64,000 bases of DNA from Paraburkholderia kururiensis (lineage in GTDB: Bacteria; Pseudomonadota; Gammaproteobacteria; Burkholderiales; Burkholderiaceae), in the NCBI RefSeq assembly GCF_034424375.1, contig NZ_CP139965.1, positions 2,914,001 to 2,978,000 of the forward strand. Reading direction: 5' to 3'. Below the pieces are notes generated by a model. The model saw nothing but the letters and a program-made list of their open reading frames with translations. It did not search any database and was not told the DNA's origin. Of the stretch, positions 16,766 through 25,656 are shown piece by piece (the stretch's first letter is position 1; every line of letters starts with the position of its first letter). The translations under genes were made by a program, and so were the position numbers.

Positions 16766-17173
16766 ATGGCTAACGAATCACGTGAAGCACGAGGGCACAT
16801 CAGAAACGAAGCTCGACGCTCCCTGCCGCAATTCGACCGCCCGTTCCGGGTGTTCGCCCACGACGGCCGGGTGCTCGCGCAAAACGCGGCGGGAAAACTG
16901 ATCGACATCGGCGCGCTGGATCGCGCGGCCAGCGCGGCATACACCGTGCGCCTCGACGTGGACGGCATCGAAACCGGCCCGCATCCCGACGAGGAAGCGG
17001 CGTTGCGCGCGCTCGTACCGCTCTTGAGCTTCGATTATCTCGATGCGCTTTTTACGAGCGAAGCCGATGCGCGCTTCGACGGTCTGCTGGACGACCTGCC
17101 GCACGTCGTCTTCACGCTGCCCGAGACGATGCCGCGCGAGATGGCCGACGGCAGGCCGCGCCAGCTGTTTTGA
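16766..17173 (+). CDS. Hypothetical protein, 135 aa
   Basis: A small soluble protein of unknown function with a strong AGGAGG ribosome binding site before the ATG at 16766. It is rich in Asp, Arg and Ala and has no signal peptide or membrane segment. The middle segment DRPFRVFAHDGRVLAQNAAG could form a beta-hairpin fold. It sits 108 bases after the SDR on the same strand and converges on a small minus-strand gene. I do not recognise a family. Confidence 0.65.
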   Translation: MANESREARGHIRNEARRSLPQFDRPFRVFAHDGRVLAQNAAGKLIDIGALDRAASAAYTVRLDVDGIETGPHPDEEAALRALVPLLSFDYLDALFTSEADARFDGLLDDLPHVVFTLPETMPREMADGRPRQLF

Positions 17174-17198
17174 GCCGACCGTGTGGGAATGCGGCGCC

Positions 17199-17465
17199 TC
17201 ATCTCGCGCGTTGCGCCGCGTCCGATGCCACGCTTACCAGCACCTTGAGCGGCGCGGGCTGCCGGTTCAGCGCGGCCACCACGTTGCTCAGGCGTTCGGG
17301 CGTGGCGTCGGCGAGGTCGATGATGAGGCTTTCCGCGCCGCGCTGCGCGTCCACGATGGCCTTGCAGCCGCTCACCTGCACCTCATAGCGTTGCAGCGTT
17401 TTCCATACGGCGATCACGCTGAGCTTGCCGCGGTCGGCACTGACGATCAAACGTTGCGCGTTCAT
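17199..17465 (-). CDS. Hypothetical protein, 88 aa
   Basis: A small protein starting MNAQRLIVSADRGKLSVIAV. GGAGGT upstream of the ATG at 17465 supports this start. The alternating pattern of beta-strands and helices (LIVSADRGKLSVIAV, SLIIDLADATPERLSNVVAA, PLKVLVSVAS) suggests a compact ferredoxin-like or ACT-like fold, but this is only a fold guess. It converges on the 135-residue gene with 25 bases between the stops, so it is probably transcribed alone. Confidence 0.6.
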   Translation of the reverse strand: MNAQRLIVSADRGKLSVIAVWKTLQRYEVQVSGCKAIVDAQRGAESLIIDLADATPERLSNVVAALNRQPAPLKVLVSVASDAAQRAR

Positions 17466-17811
17466 GGCGTGACCTCCATCGAGCATCCGAAGGGTCCTGC
17501 AAGGGCCGGCAATGCCGAAGCCGGAAACGTCTGAAGAGTGTAGGCGAGGTACGTGCGCCGTCAACCTCGCATTCCTCGTGCCTCGCGCCACGGTACTCAC
17601 GCCGCGCGAAACGGCCTATGCGGTGAAACCCCATAGACGGGGCGCGCGTGCGTTTGCGTCGCGGCGTCGCGGCAGTGCAGCAGCGTTTTCGGCGCCTGCT
17701 GCAACAACGGGCGGCAACGGGCTGCAACGGATACGCCGCAACACAGCTGACGAGACCCGCAGGAATGCCACGTGCTGAGGGTCTTTCGAACCCTCCTTCG
17801 GCACGCCCACA
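17466..17811. other. Intergenic region before the formate dehydrogenase gene
   Basis: 346 bases separating the divergent 88-residue gene and the formate dehydrogenase gene. It should hold both promoters. I see no clear sigma-54 element, operator or terminator. Short GC-rich repeats of CGGCAACGGGCTGCAACGG type at about 17710-17730 are not obviously functional. Confidence 0.5.
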
Positions 17812-20787
17812 ATGGAAGACGACACCCTCTGCACGCTGCTGTTCGACGGCCGGCCCGTCAGCGGACCGCGCAACACGCCGCTCATCGATTTCCTCGCCGC
17901 GCAGGGCATTACGCTGCCGCACGTCTGCTATCACCCGTCGCTCGGCGCCATCCAGACCTGCGACGTGTGCTGGGTCGAGGTGAACGGCAAGCTCGTGCGC
18001 GGCTGCACGCTGCGCAGCGCGGAAGGCCTCGTCGTCACCTCGGCGGGCGCAACGGCACGCGAGGCCCAGCACGAAGGGCTGGACCGCCTGCTCGCGAAGC
18101 ACGAACTCTACTGCTCCGTGTGCGAGCACAACACGGGCGACTGCACGCTGCACAACACGGTGGCGGACCTGAACCCGCCCATCCAGCGTTACGCGTTCCA
18201 GCGCAAGCCCTACGACAAGGACCAGACGAACCCGTTCTACACCTACGACCCCGACCAGTGCATTCTGTGCGGGCGCTGCGTGGAGGCGTGCCAGAACGTC
18301 GAGGTGAACGAAACGTTGAGCATCGACTTTTCGATGGAGCACCCGCGCGTGCTGTGGGACGGCGGCAAAGCCATCGGCGAATCGAGTTGCGTGAGCTGCG
18401 GCCACTGCGTGACGGTATGCCCGTGCAATGCGCTGCTCGAACGCACGATGCAGCCCGATGCCGGTCCGTTCACGTCGATGCCGCAGTCGATCAAGCGCCC
18501 GCTCATCGACATCGTGAAGACGCTCGAAAACACCATCGGCGCGCCGCCCGTCACCGCGCTGTCGAGCATGGACGTGCATTGGCGCCAGCCCGAAATCAAG
18601 CGCACGAAAACGGTCTGCACCTATTGCGGCGTGGGCTGTTCGTTCGAGATGTGGACGCGCGACCGGCAACTGCTCAAGGTGCAGCCCGTGGCCGAGGCGC
18701 CCGCGAACGGCATTTCGACCTGCATCAAGGGCCGCTTCGCATGGGACTTCATCAACGATCCGCAGCGGCTCACCACGCCGCTCGTGCGCGAGAACGGCCG
18801 CTTTCGCGAGGCAAGCTGGGACGAAGCGCTCGGCGTGGTCGCGCAGCGGCTGCTGCAGATTCGCGCGGAACATGGGCCCGACGCCATCGGCTTCATCGGA
18901 TCGAGCAAGGCGAGCAACGAAGAGGCGTATCTCACGCAGAAAATCGCGCGGCTCATCATCGGCACGAACAGCGTGGACAACTCGTCGCGCTACTGCCAGA
19001 ACCCCGCCACCATGGGGCTCTTTCGCACGGTGGGCTACGGCGGCGACGCGGGCACCATCAAGGACATCGAGTCTGCCGAACTGGTCGTGATCGTGGGCAG
19101 CAACACGGCGGAGAATCATCCGGTCATCGCGTCGCGCATCAAGGCTGCGAAGAAGCATCATGGGCAGAAGCTGATCGTGGTGGACACGCGGCGCAACGAG
19201 ATGGCGGAGCGTGCGGACCTGCATCTGCGGCCCAAAGCCGGCACGGACCTCGTATGGGCCTCGGCGCTCTCGCGCTACATGTTCGACCACGGCCTCGCCG
19301 ACCTCGACTTCCTGAAGGCGCGCGTGAATCGCGTGGACGAATACCGCGCGTCGCTCGAACCATTCACGCTCGAATTCGCTGCCGAGGTCACGGGCTTGCC
19401 GCGCGAAGAACTCGTGCAGGCCGCCGAGATGATCGGCCGCGCGCGCAGCGTGTGCCTGCTCTGGGCCATGGGCATCACGCAGCATTCGCACGGCGCCGAT
19501 ACGAGCACGGCGCTCTCGAACCTGCTGCTCGTCACGGGCAACTACGGCCGGCCCGGCACGGGCGGCTACCCCATGCGCGGCCACAACAACGTGCAGGGCG
19601 CGAGCGACTTCGGCTGCCTCAAGAACGTCTACCCCGGCTACGAGAAAGTGACCGACCCGCAGGTACGCGAACGCTGGGCGAAGGCCTGGGGCGTGGCACC
19701 GGAGCAGCTGTCGGACAAGGTGGGCGAAGACAACTTCATGATGGTCGAAGAGGCCGCGCAGCATAAGCTCAAGGCCATGTACGTGATCGGCGAAGAGACG
19801 GCGTTTTCCGATGCCGATTCGAGCAACGTGCACAAGGCCTTCACGGACCTCGAATTCCTCGTCGTGCAGGACATCTTCCTCTCGCGCACCGCCGAATTCG
19901 CGGACGTGGTGCTGCCGGGCTGCCCGAGCGTCGAGAAAGACGGCACCTTCGTGAACACGGAGCGGCGCATCCAGCGCTTCTACGAAGTCATGCCGCCCTT
20001 GGGCAACAGTCGCCCCGACTGGCGCATCCTGACCGACCTCGCCGCGCGCATGGGCCACGACTGGGGCTACACGCACCCGTCACAGATCATGGACGAAGTG
20101 GCCGGCATCGCGAAGCTGTTCAAGGGCGTGAGCTACGCGCGGCTGGAGGGTTTCGGCTCGCTGCTGTGGCCCATGAACGAGGACGGCAGCGACACGCCGC
20201 TGCTCTACACCGAGCGCTTTCACACGAGCGACGGCAAGGCCACGCTGTACCCGCTCAAATGGCAGCCGCCCGCGGAAGCGCCCGATGCCGAATACGACCT
20301 GATCGCCGACAACGGCCGCATGCTCGAACAGTTCCAGTCGAACAACCAGACCGGACGCGGCGAGCGCGTCATTGCGGAAGCGCCGCAGTGGTTCGTCGAA
20401 GTGAGCCGCGAGCTGGCGGCCGAACGCGGCATCGAAAGCGGCGCGTGGGTGAAGCTGACTTCGCGACGCGGGTCGGCGGAGTTGCAGGCGCTCGTCACCG
20501 ACCGCGTGACCGGCCACACGCTCTTCGTGCCGATCCACCAGGGCAAGCCGGGCATGAACGGCATGACGGGGGAGCATCACGACCCCGACGTGAACACGCC
20601 CGCTTACAAGGAAGTGGCCGTGAAGCTCGAACTGCTGCCGAAGGAAAAAGGCCGCACGCCGCTGCCGCCCGAAAACTATCGCAACGCCACGCGCACGCCG
20701 AACGACGGTGTGGACGCCACGCGCAAATGGTCGCGCAGCGACTACGTGGAACCGCCGGCGCGCGCACCGCACCCGGAGCGCTTCTGA
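17812..20787 (+). CDS. Molybdopterin formate dehydrogenase, catalytic alpha subunit with fused Fe-S domains
   Basis: A 991-residue cytosolic-type formate dehydrogenase subunit without signal peptide. The N-terminus is NuoG-like: [2Fe-2S] Cys39/50/53/65, a His-Cys motif around 97-111, then two [4Fe-4S] motifs, CILCGRCVEAC (150-160) and CVSCGHCVTVC (193-203). The molybdopterin oxidoreductase core begins with a further cluster, CTYCGVGC (269-276). The molybdenum ligand position is Cys395 (SSRYCQNPATMG), so a Cys enzyme, not Sec. The residue after it is Gln where E. coli FdhF has His. The C-terminal molydop-binding domain includes HHDPDVNTPAY. It is followed by a DUF1641 gene in TGATG overlap, the arrangement described for Bacillus YrhE/YrhD-type enzymes. 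Oxidation of formate to CO2 is the likely activity. Confidence 0.9.
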   Translation: MEDDTLCTLLFDGRPVSGPRNTPLIDFLAAQGITLPHVCYHPSLGAIQTCDVCWVEVNGKLVRGCTLRSAEGLVVTSAGATAREAQHEGLDRLLAKHELYCSVCEHNTGDCTLHNTVADLNPPIQRYAFQRKPYDKDQTNPFYTYDPDQCILCGRCVEACQNVEVNETLSIDFSMEHPRVLWDGGKAIGESSCVSCGHCVTVCPCNALLERTMQPDAGPFTSMPQSIKRPLIDIVKTLENTIGAPPVTALSSMDVHWRQPEIKRTKTVCTYCGVGCSFEMWTRDRQLLKVQPVAEAPANGISTCIKGRFAWDFINDPQRLTTPLVRENGRFREASWDEALGVVAQRLLQIRAEHGPDAIGFIGSSKASNEEAYLTQKIARLIIGTNSVDNSSRYCQNPATMGLFRTVGYGGDAGTIKDIESAELVVIVGSNTAENHPVIASRIKAAKKHHGQKLIVVDTRRNEMAERADLHLRPKAGTDLVWASALSRYMFDHGLADLDFLKARVNRVDEYRASLEPFTLEFAAEVTGLPREELVQAAEMIGRARSVCLLWAMGITQHSHGADTSTALSNLLLVTGNYGRPGTGGYPMRGHNNVQGASDFGCLKNVYPGYEKVTDPQVRERWAKAWGVAPEQLSDKVGEDNFMMVEEAAQHKLKAMYVIGEETAFSDADSSNVHKAFTDLEFLVVQDIFLSRTAEFADVVLPGCPSVEKDGTFVNTERRIQRFYEVMPPLGNSRPDWRILTDLAARMGHDWGYTHPSQIMDEVAGIAKLFKGVSYARLEGFGSLLWPMNEDGSDTPLLYTERFHTSDGKATLYPLKWQPPAEAPDAEYDLIADNGRMLEQFQSNNQTGRGERVIAEAPQWFVEVSRELAAERGIESGAWVKLTSRRGSAELQALVTDRVTGHTLFVPIHQGKPGMNGMTGEHHDPDVNTPAYKEVAVKLELLPKEKGRTPLPPENYRNATRTPNDGVDATRKWSRSDYVEPPARAPHPERF

Positions 20788-21272
20788 TGGCCGAACGCAT
20801 TCACCATGAAGTCACGCCGCCGAAGATCGGCCCCGACGCCCATGAAGAACTCGCGCGTCTGTTGCAGAGCCTGCACGAGCACGGCGTGCTGCGCTTCGCC
20901 AACGACGTGGTGTGCGCGAAGACGCCGCTCGCCGAAGTGCTCGTAGGCGGGTTGCAGAAAGAAGGCACGCTCAACGCGCTGCAAAACCTTTCGATTCTCT
21001 TGATGGCGCTTTCGCGCATTCCGCCCGCGCGCTTCTACAAGATCGCGTTCGCGCTGCAAGGCGCACTGGACCGCGCGGGCAGCTGGCGCCCCGAAGAAGC
21101 GGACAGTCACGCGGCGCCTGGCGTAACGGGCGCCTATCGCATGCTGCACGACGACGCGCTGTGGGAAGCGCTGCTGCCGCTCATCGAAGGGTTGAAGGCC
21201 TTTGCGCAAGGGCTGGACCAGGACGTCGAGAAGCCCATCTCGGCCTTTACGGGCAAGCCGAGCAACGCCTGA
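20787..21272 (+). CDS. DUF1641-family partner of formate dehydrogenase
   Basis: A 161-residue protein whose ATG overlaps the formate dehydrogenase stop (TGATG), so it is translationally coupled. The helical core HEELARLLQSLHEHGVLRFA, VGGLQKEGTLNALQNL and LLPLIEGLKAFAQGLDQ match DUF1641 proteins, which regularly accompany this class of formate dehydrogenase (YrhD/ForE-like in Bacillus). The partner is thought to link the catalytic subunit to membrane electron transfer. It has no membrane segment itself. Confidence 0.88.
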   Translation: MAERIHHEVTPPKIGPDAHEELARLLQSLHEHGVLRFANDVVCAKTPLAEVLVGGLQKEGTLNALQNLSILLMALSRIPPARFYKIAFALQGALDRAGSWRPEEADSHAAPGVTGAYRMLHDDALWEALLPLIEGLKAFAQGLDQDVEKPISAFTGKPSNA

Positions 21273-21484
21273 ACGCGGCCGCGGCGCAGCCCCGCCGGGT
21301 TTGTCCCTACGCCTCTCCTCGCAGTCCACGGGAACTGTGCGGTACGAAATGGCGTCTCTGCGATCGTCGAGGCGCGTTGCAGCACGTTGTCGCGCGCGCG
21401 ACGTAATACGAATGAAAGACCAGCACGCTCACTGCAAAGACAGCCGGGCCGCACCCGCGGTATCCGCAAACGGGACTCAGAAAA

Positions 21485-22138
21485 ATGACTGCAAAAGCCG
21501 AACGACGGGTGTTCTTCAGCATCGCCAGGGTGCTGTGCCAGATTCTGCTGGGCGGCGCGCTTGCGGCCATCGCGGCGCTCGGCATCAGCCTCGTCGCGGG
21601 CAAGGCCGCGTTCCCCTCGGGCAATGCGGCGCCCGTGTCCGTCGCGACGGTGCTGGCGGCCGTACCGGGCACGCAATCGGCCAATGACGACTTCTTCAAC
21701 GCGCAGGACTCGGGCATCGATGTCCCCAACGCGATGGGCATTCCCATTCCGAAGCCGTTGAACACCGTGCTGACGAGCGACACGAGCAGCCAGTCCATTC
21801 TGAACGGCTGGCTGGGCGACATTCCGGTGCAAGGCCGACGCACTTTCGTCGACGGCCTCGCTGCGGTGGTCGCGGCGGCGAACCAGCACGCGGCAGCGTG
21901 GGAATGGGACAACCGGCAACACTATGTGGCGGCGGCGATGAGCGAGTACGCGCGACTCACGATCGAACGGATCGCAGCCATGGCCGACGCCCGCAAGCAG
22001 GCCGCCGAAAAGCTGGAAACGTATCGCGAGGCGTTCGGCACGCTGCTCGGCGTTGCGGCCACGCTCACACTGCTGCTGACTGTCCTCGCCATCGAGCGCA
22101 ACACGCGCGCGGCGATGATCGAGCGGGCGCGCGAGTAG
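21485..22138 (+). CDS. Two-helix membrane protein of unknown function, 217 aa
   Basis: One membrane segment near the N-terminus (ILLGGALAAIAALGISLVAG) and one near the C-terminus (LLGVAATLTLLLTVLAIE) enclose a domain of about 145 residues that is probably periplasmic. In it, residues around DVPNAMGIPIPKPLNTVLTS and a long helix AMSEYARLTIERIAAMADARKQA stand out. The layout recalls small sensor-like or secretion-like inner membrane proteins, but I recognise no family. It stands alone, 212 bases after the DUF1641 gene, with only a weak GGAC/CAGAAAA signal before the ATG. Confidence 0.65.
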   Translation: MTAKAERRVFFSIARVLCQILLGGALAAIAALGISLVAGKAAFPSGNAAPVSVATVLAAVPGTQSANDDFFNAQDSGIDVPNAMGIPIPKPLNTVLTSDTSSQSILNGWLGDIPVQGRRTFVDGLAAVVAAANQHAAAWEWDNRQHYVAAAMSEYARLTIERIAAMADARKQAAEKLETYREAFGTLLGVAATLTLLLTVLAIERNTRAAMIERARE

Positions 22139-22255
22139 CGGACGCGGGGGGCCGGCCTGCGGGGCACGGCGCGGCAAGGCGTGTGGCGACGCGGACGCGG
22201 ACACGGGCGCGTGCGGCAGGACACGCGCCAGGACGTACCCGCGCCCCCACGGTCC

Positions 22256-23047
22256 TCAGGCCCCGCCCCATTGCATGGTGAGACCGCCGTCGATGGTCCA
22301 GGTCTGACCCGTCACGTAGTCGCCGTCGTCGCTGGCGAGAAAGAGCGCCACGCGTGCGATTTCCTCGGGCTGCCCCGCGCGATGCCACGGAATCACGGAG
22401 AACGACTGATCGCGCTGCTGCGGGTCTTGCAGACGGGCGGCCGTCATGGGCGTTTCGATCAGGCCCGGCGCGATGTTGTTGACGTTGATGCGGTCGGGCG
22501 CGACTTCGCGCGAGAGGCTGCGCGTGAGCGAGCCGACGCCCGCCTTCGCCATGCCGTAGGGCACGCTGCCCGGCGTCGGCAAATGCTGCGCCACCGACGA
22601 CACGTTGACGATGCGTCCGCCGCCACCTGAGCCGCCTGCGCCGCCCGCGCTCTCGCGCCGATGCCGCACGAACGCGCGGCAGCAGTAGAGCGGCCCCAGC
22701 AGGTCGGTCTTGAGCACGGCCTCGACTTCGGCGTCGTCGAGGTCGGCCACGTTCGCCTGGCTCGCACCCACGCCCGCGTTGTTGACGAGCACGTCGAGGC
22801 CGCCGAAGGTCGCGCACGCCTGCTCGAAAAAACGCGTGACCGACGCCGGGTTACCCACGTCGCCCTGCATCACGAGCGCGCGGCGGCCCGCCTGCTGCAC
22901 GAGCCGCTGCGTGGCCTCGGCGCCCGCGCGGTCGGTGTGATAGACGATAGCGACGTCGGCGCCCTCATGCGCGAACAGGGCGGCGATGGCCTGCCCGATG
23001 CCGGAGTCCGCTCCGGTGACGAGAACGCGTTTTCCCTGCAGCTTCAT
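22256..23047 (-). CDS. SDR-family oxidoreductase, glucose 1-dehydrogenase-like
   Basis: A classical SDR of 263 residues. It has VLVTGADSGIGQAI for NAD(P) binding, VNNAG, Ser in VNVSSVAQHL, the active-site Tyr and Lys in YGMAKAG, and the C-terminal VTGQTWTIDGGLTMQ. The family includes glucose 1-dehydrogenases and 3-oxoacyl reductases, and substrate cannot be fixed. A Gly/Ser-rich insertion (AGGAGGSGGGG) before the catalytic Ser strand is unusual. AGGAG lies before the ATG. It is downstream of cydAB on the same strand with a 99-base gap and may share its transcript. Confidence 0.88.
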   Translation of the reverse strand: MKLQGKRVLVTGADSGIGQAIAALFAHEGADVAIVYHTDRAGAEATQRLVQQAGRRALVMQGDVGNPASVTRFFEQACATFGGLDVLVNNAGVGASQANVADLDDAEVEAVLKTDLLGPLYCCRAFVRHRRESAGGAGGSGGGGRIVNVSSVAQHLPTPGSVPYGMAKAGVGSLTRSLSREVAPDRINVNNIAPGLIETPMTAARLQDPQQRDQSFSVIPWHRAGQPEEIARVALFLASDDGDYVTGQTWTIDGGLTMQWGGA

Positions 23048-23146
23048 TACCTGCTCCTTGCCTGTCGTGAACGATGCGGTTACCGCAGGCGGGGAGCGAG
23101 CAAGCCGCGAGCCTGGCGAGCGCGAATCGCCGAACGGCCGCGTCGC

Positions 23147-24160
23147 TCACATGTGTCCGTATCCCGTATCGCTGCGCACCTTGCCGCGAAACACCCAGTA
23201 CGACCAGCACACGTAGAGCATCAGCACGGGCAGCAGGAACGCCGTGCCGATCAGCAGGAATTCGTGCGACATGGGCGCGGCCGCGGCGTCGTGCCAGGTA
23301 ACGGAAGGCGGCACCACGTAAGGCCACAGGCTGATGACGAGCCCCGTGAACGAGAGAAAGAAAAGCCCGATGGAACAGAGGAACGGCAACACGTCGCGGC
23401 GCGCGCGCAAGGCCCAGACGAGCAGCACGGCGAGCACGACCGTGAGCGCCGGCACAGGCGAAAAGAACAACAGGTTCGGCCATGAGAACCAGCGCGCGGC
23501 GATACGCGGATCGGTAAGCGGCGTCCACACGCTCACCACGACGATGAACGCGAACACGCCCACTACCGCGCGGCTCGCCATGCGCCGCGCCCAGTCCTGC
23601 AACGCGCCTTCGGTCTTCAGCACGAGCCACGTCGCGCCCAGCAGCACGTAGCCCGCAATGAGACCCACGCCCGTCATGAGCGGAAACGGCGCGATCCAGT
23701 CCCAGCTCGTGCCCGCGTACTGGCCGTTCACGGCGGGAAAGCCGTGCACGAACATGCCGGCCACCACGCCTTGCGCGAAGGTGGCCACGAGCGATCCATA
23801 CGCGAACGCGCCGTTCCACGCGTGCTTGTGCGAGCCCGGAATGTCGCGGAACTCGAAGGCGACGCCGCGAAACAGCAGCCCCAGCAACATCGCGGCCACG
23901 GGAAAGTAGACCGCGGGCACGACGATGGCGAAGGCCACCGGAAACGCCGCGAGCAGCGCCGTGCCGCCCAGCACGAGCCACGTCTCGTTGAAGTCCCACA
24001 CGGGCGCGACGGACCCCACCATGAGGTCGCGGTGCGCTTCGTCGCGGCGCAAAAGCAGCAGCATGCCCACGCCCAGATCGAAGCCGTCGAGCAGCACGTA
24101 CATCAGCACGCCCAGTGCGAGAATGCCGGCCCACAGCGGGACGAGATCGAGTTGCTGCAT
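23147..24160 (-). CDS. cydB: Cytochrome bd-type ubiquinol oxidase subunit II (CydB/CioB)
   Basis: A 337-residue membrane protein with about eight or nine helices. The N-terminus LVPLWAGILALGVLMYVLLD followed by GFDLGVGMLLLL is the hallmark of subunit II, and FDFNETWLVLGG-like residues (WDFNETWLVLGGTALLAAFP) and FEFRDIPGSHKHAW follow. It pairs with CydA to reduce O2 to water with quinol, without pumping. The gene follows cydA by 47 bases on the same strand. I could not find a CydX-like small gene after it; only 99 bases remain before the SDR. Confidence 0.95.
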   Translation of the reverse strand: MQQLDLVPLWAGILALGVLMYVLLDGFDLGVGMLLLLRRDEAHRDLMVGSVAPVWDFNETWLVLGGTALLAAFPVAFAIVVPAVYFPVAAMLLGLLFRGVAFEFRDIPGSHKHAWNGAFAYGSLVATFAQGVVAGMFVHGFPAVNGQYAGTSWDWIAPFPLMTGVGLIAGYVLLGATWLVLKTEGALQDWARRMASRAVVGVFAFIVVVSVWTPLTDPRIAARWFSWPNLLFFSPVPALTVVLAVLLVWALRARRDVLPFLCSIGLFFLSFTGLVISLWPYVVPPSVTWHDAAAAPMSHEFLLIGTAFLLPVLMLYVCWSYWVFRGKVRSDTGYGHM

Positions 24161-24207
24161 GGTGAGGCTCTCCGTTTGGCTTCAGCGCTTTCGTCGTGGC
24201 GGGCGCG

Positions 24208-25656
24208 CTAACCGTCGCGCCGTGTATTGGCGTCCACGGGCAGCGGCGGCACGGCGGGCGCGTCCGATACCGCCGAGAGCGGTCGCGCCGCGCGACGACC
24301 GGGGCCTGGGCCGGCGGCTTCTTCGTGCGCGCCGTCCGCGGGCACCTCGCTCGGTCCGATATGCACGAGCCGGCGCAGCAGAATGAAGCCCGAGCCGAAG
24401 ATCACGATGTAGCCGATCACATAGGCCGCCAGCGACAGCGCCACGTTCGACGTGGTGAGCGAAGGCGAAACGGAATCGGCCGTGCGCATGAGTCCGTAGA
24501 CGGTCCACGGCTGGCGGCCCGCTTCGGTCGTGGTCCAGCCGGCGAGCACGGCGATGAAGCCCGCGGGCATGGCGAGGCGGCATGCGGCCAGCCAGCCGCG
24601 CCGCGTGTAGAGACGCCTGCCGCGCCAGAGCATGAGTCCGCGCACCACGACGGCGAGCATGATCACGGCGATCAGCACCATGAGATGGAACGCGAAGAAC
24701 ACGATGGGCACCACGGGCCGGTCTTCGCGCGGCCAATCCTTGAGGCCGTGCACGAGGCCGTTGAAGCTGTGCGTGAGGTAGAGGCTGCCCAGCTTCGGAA
24801 TGGCCACTTCGAAGTGGTTGGTTTCCTCGTCGTCGTCGGGAATCGCGAAGAGCGTGGCGCGCACGCCGCGGCCCGTGTCCCACAGGCCTTCCATGGCCGC
24901 GAGCTTGGCGGGCTGGTACTTGAGCGTGTTGAGGCCGTGCGCGTCGCCCAGCACCACCTGCACGGGCACCATGATGGCGAGAAAGAAGAGCGCCATCTTC
25001 ACCATGACGCGGCTCTCTTCCTGAGCACGGCCCTTGAGCAGATAGTGCGCGCCGACGCCCAGCACCACGAACGCGGTGGTCACCAGAAACGCCGTGACGG
25101 TATGCGCGAGCCGGAACGGAAACGACGGATTGAAGATGATGTCGAGCATGCTGCGCGGGTAGAAGCGGCCATCGATGATCGTGTAGCCCGAGGGCGTCTG
25201 CATCCAGCTGTTCGCGGCGAGAATCCAGAACGACGACAGCAGCGTGCCGAGCGCAACGAAGATGGCGGACATCACATGCGCCCAGCGCGGCACGAGCTTG
25301 CGGCCGAACAGCAGCACGCCCAGAAACGCGGACTCCAGAAAGAACGCGACAAGCACTTCGTAGGCCATGAGCGAGCCGATGGTGTTCGCGGTGGCGGAGA
25401 CGAAGCGGCTCCAGTTGGTGCCGAACTGGAACGGCATGACGATGCCCGAGACCACGCCCATGCCGAACGAGACCGCGAAGATGCGCAGCCAGAACGCCGA
25501 GAGCCGCCGGTAGACGTCGCGGCCCGTGGCCCACCAGAGCACCTCGAGCGTCGCGATGTAGCACGACAGGCCCACGGTGAAGGCCGGCAGCAGAATGTGC
25601 AGCGCGATGACCCACGCGAACTGGAAGCGCGAAAGCAGAAGGGCCGTGACGTGCAT
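24208..25656 (-). CDS. cydA: Cytochrome bd-type ubiquinol oxidase subunit I (CydA/CioA)
   Basis: A 482-residue heme-bearing subunit. Hallmarks are RFQFAWVIALHILLPAF near the start (heme ligand His20 region), FQFGTNWSRF, and the conserved GWTTTEAGRQPW. The quinol-binding Q-loop region (DAHGLNTLKYQPAKLAAMEG) is short, as in the cyanide-insensitive CIO group, and the total length is below that of E. coli CydA. The C-terminal 45 residues are Pro/Ala/Arg-rich and probably cytosolic. I chose the ATG at 25656; a TTG/CTG-type start farther up cannot be excluded because the Shine-Dalgarno is weak. It acts with CydB as a terminal oxidase under low oxygen or inhibitor stress. Confidence 0.94.
   Translation of the reverse strand: MHVTALLLSRFQFAWVIALHILLPAFTVGLSCYIATLEVLWWATGRDVYRRLSAFWLRIFAVSFGMGVVSGIVMPFQFGTNWSRFVSATANTIGSLMAYEVLVAFFLESAFLGVLLFGRKLVPRWAHVMSAIFVALGTLLSSFWILAANSWMQTPSGYTIIDGRFYPRSMLDIIFNPSFPFRLAHTVTAFLVTTAFVVLGVGAHYLLKGRAQEESRVMVKMALFFLAIMVPVQVVLGDAHGLNTLKYQPAKLAAMEGLWDTGRGVRATLFAIPDDDEETNHFEVAIPKLGSLYLTHSFNGLVHGLKDWPREDRPVVPIVFFAFHLMVLIAVIMLAVVVRGLMLWRGRRLYTRRGWLAACRLAMPAGFIAVLAGWTTTEAGRQPWTVYGLMRTADSVSPSLTTSNVALSLAAYVIGYIVIFGSGFILLRRLVHIGPSEVPADGAHEEAAGPGPGRRAARPLSAVSDAPAVPPLPVDANTRRDG

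Noticed and set aside
17383..20076. 897-codon open frame on the minus strand
   Set aside because: Antisense of the formate dehydrogenase gene; no recognised domains.
23048..23146. Possible cydX-type small gene after cydB
   Set aside because: Only 99 bases before the SDR gene and no short hydrophobic frame with a start codon was found.
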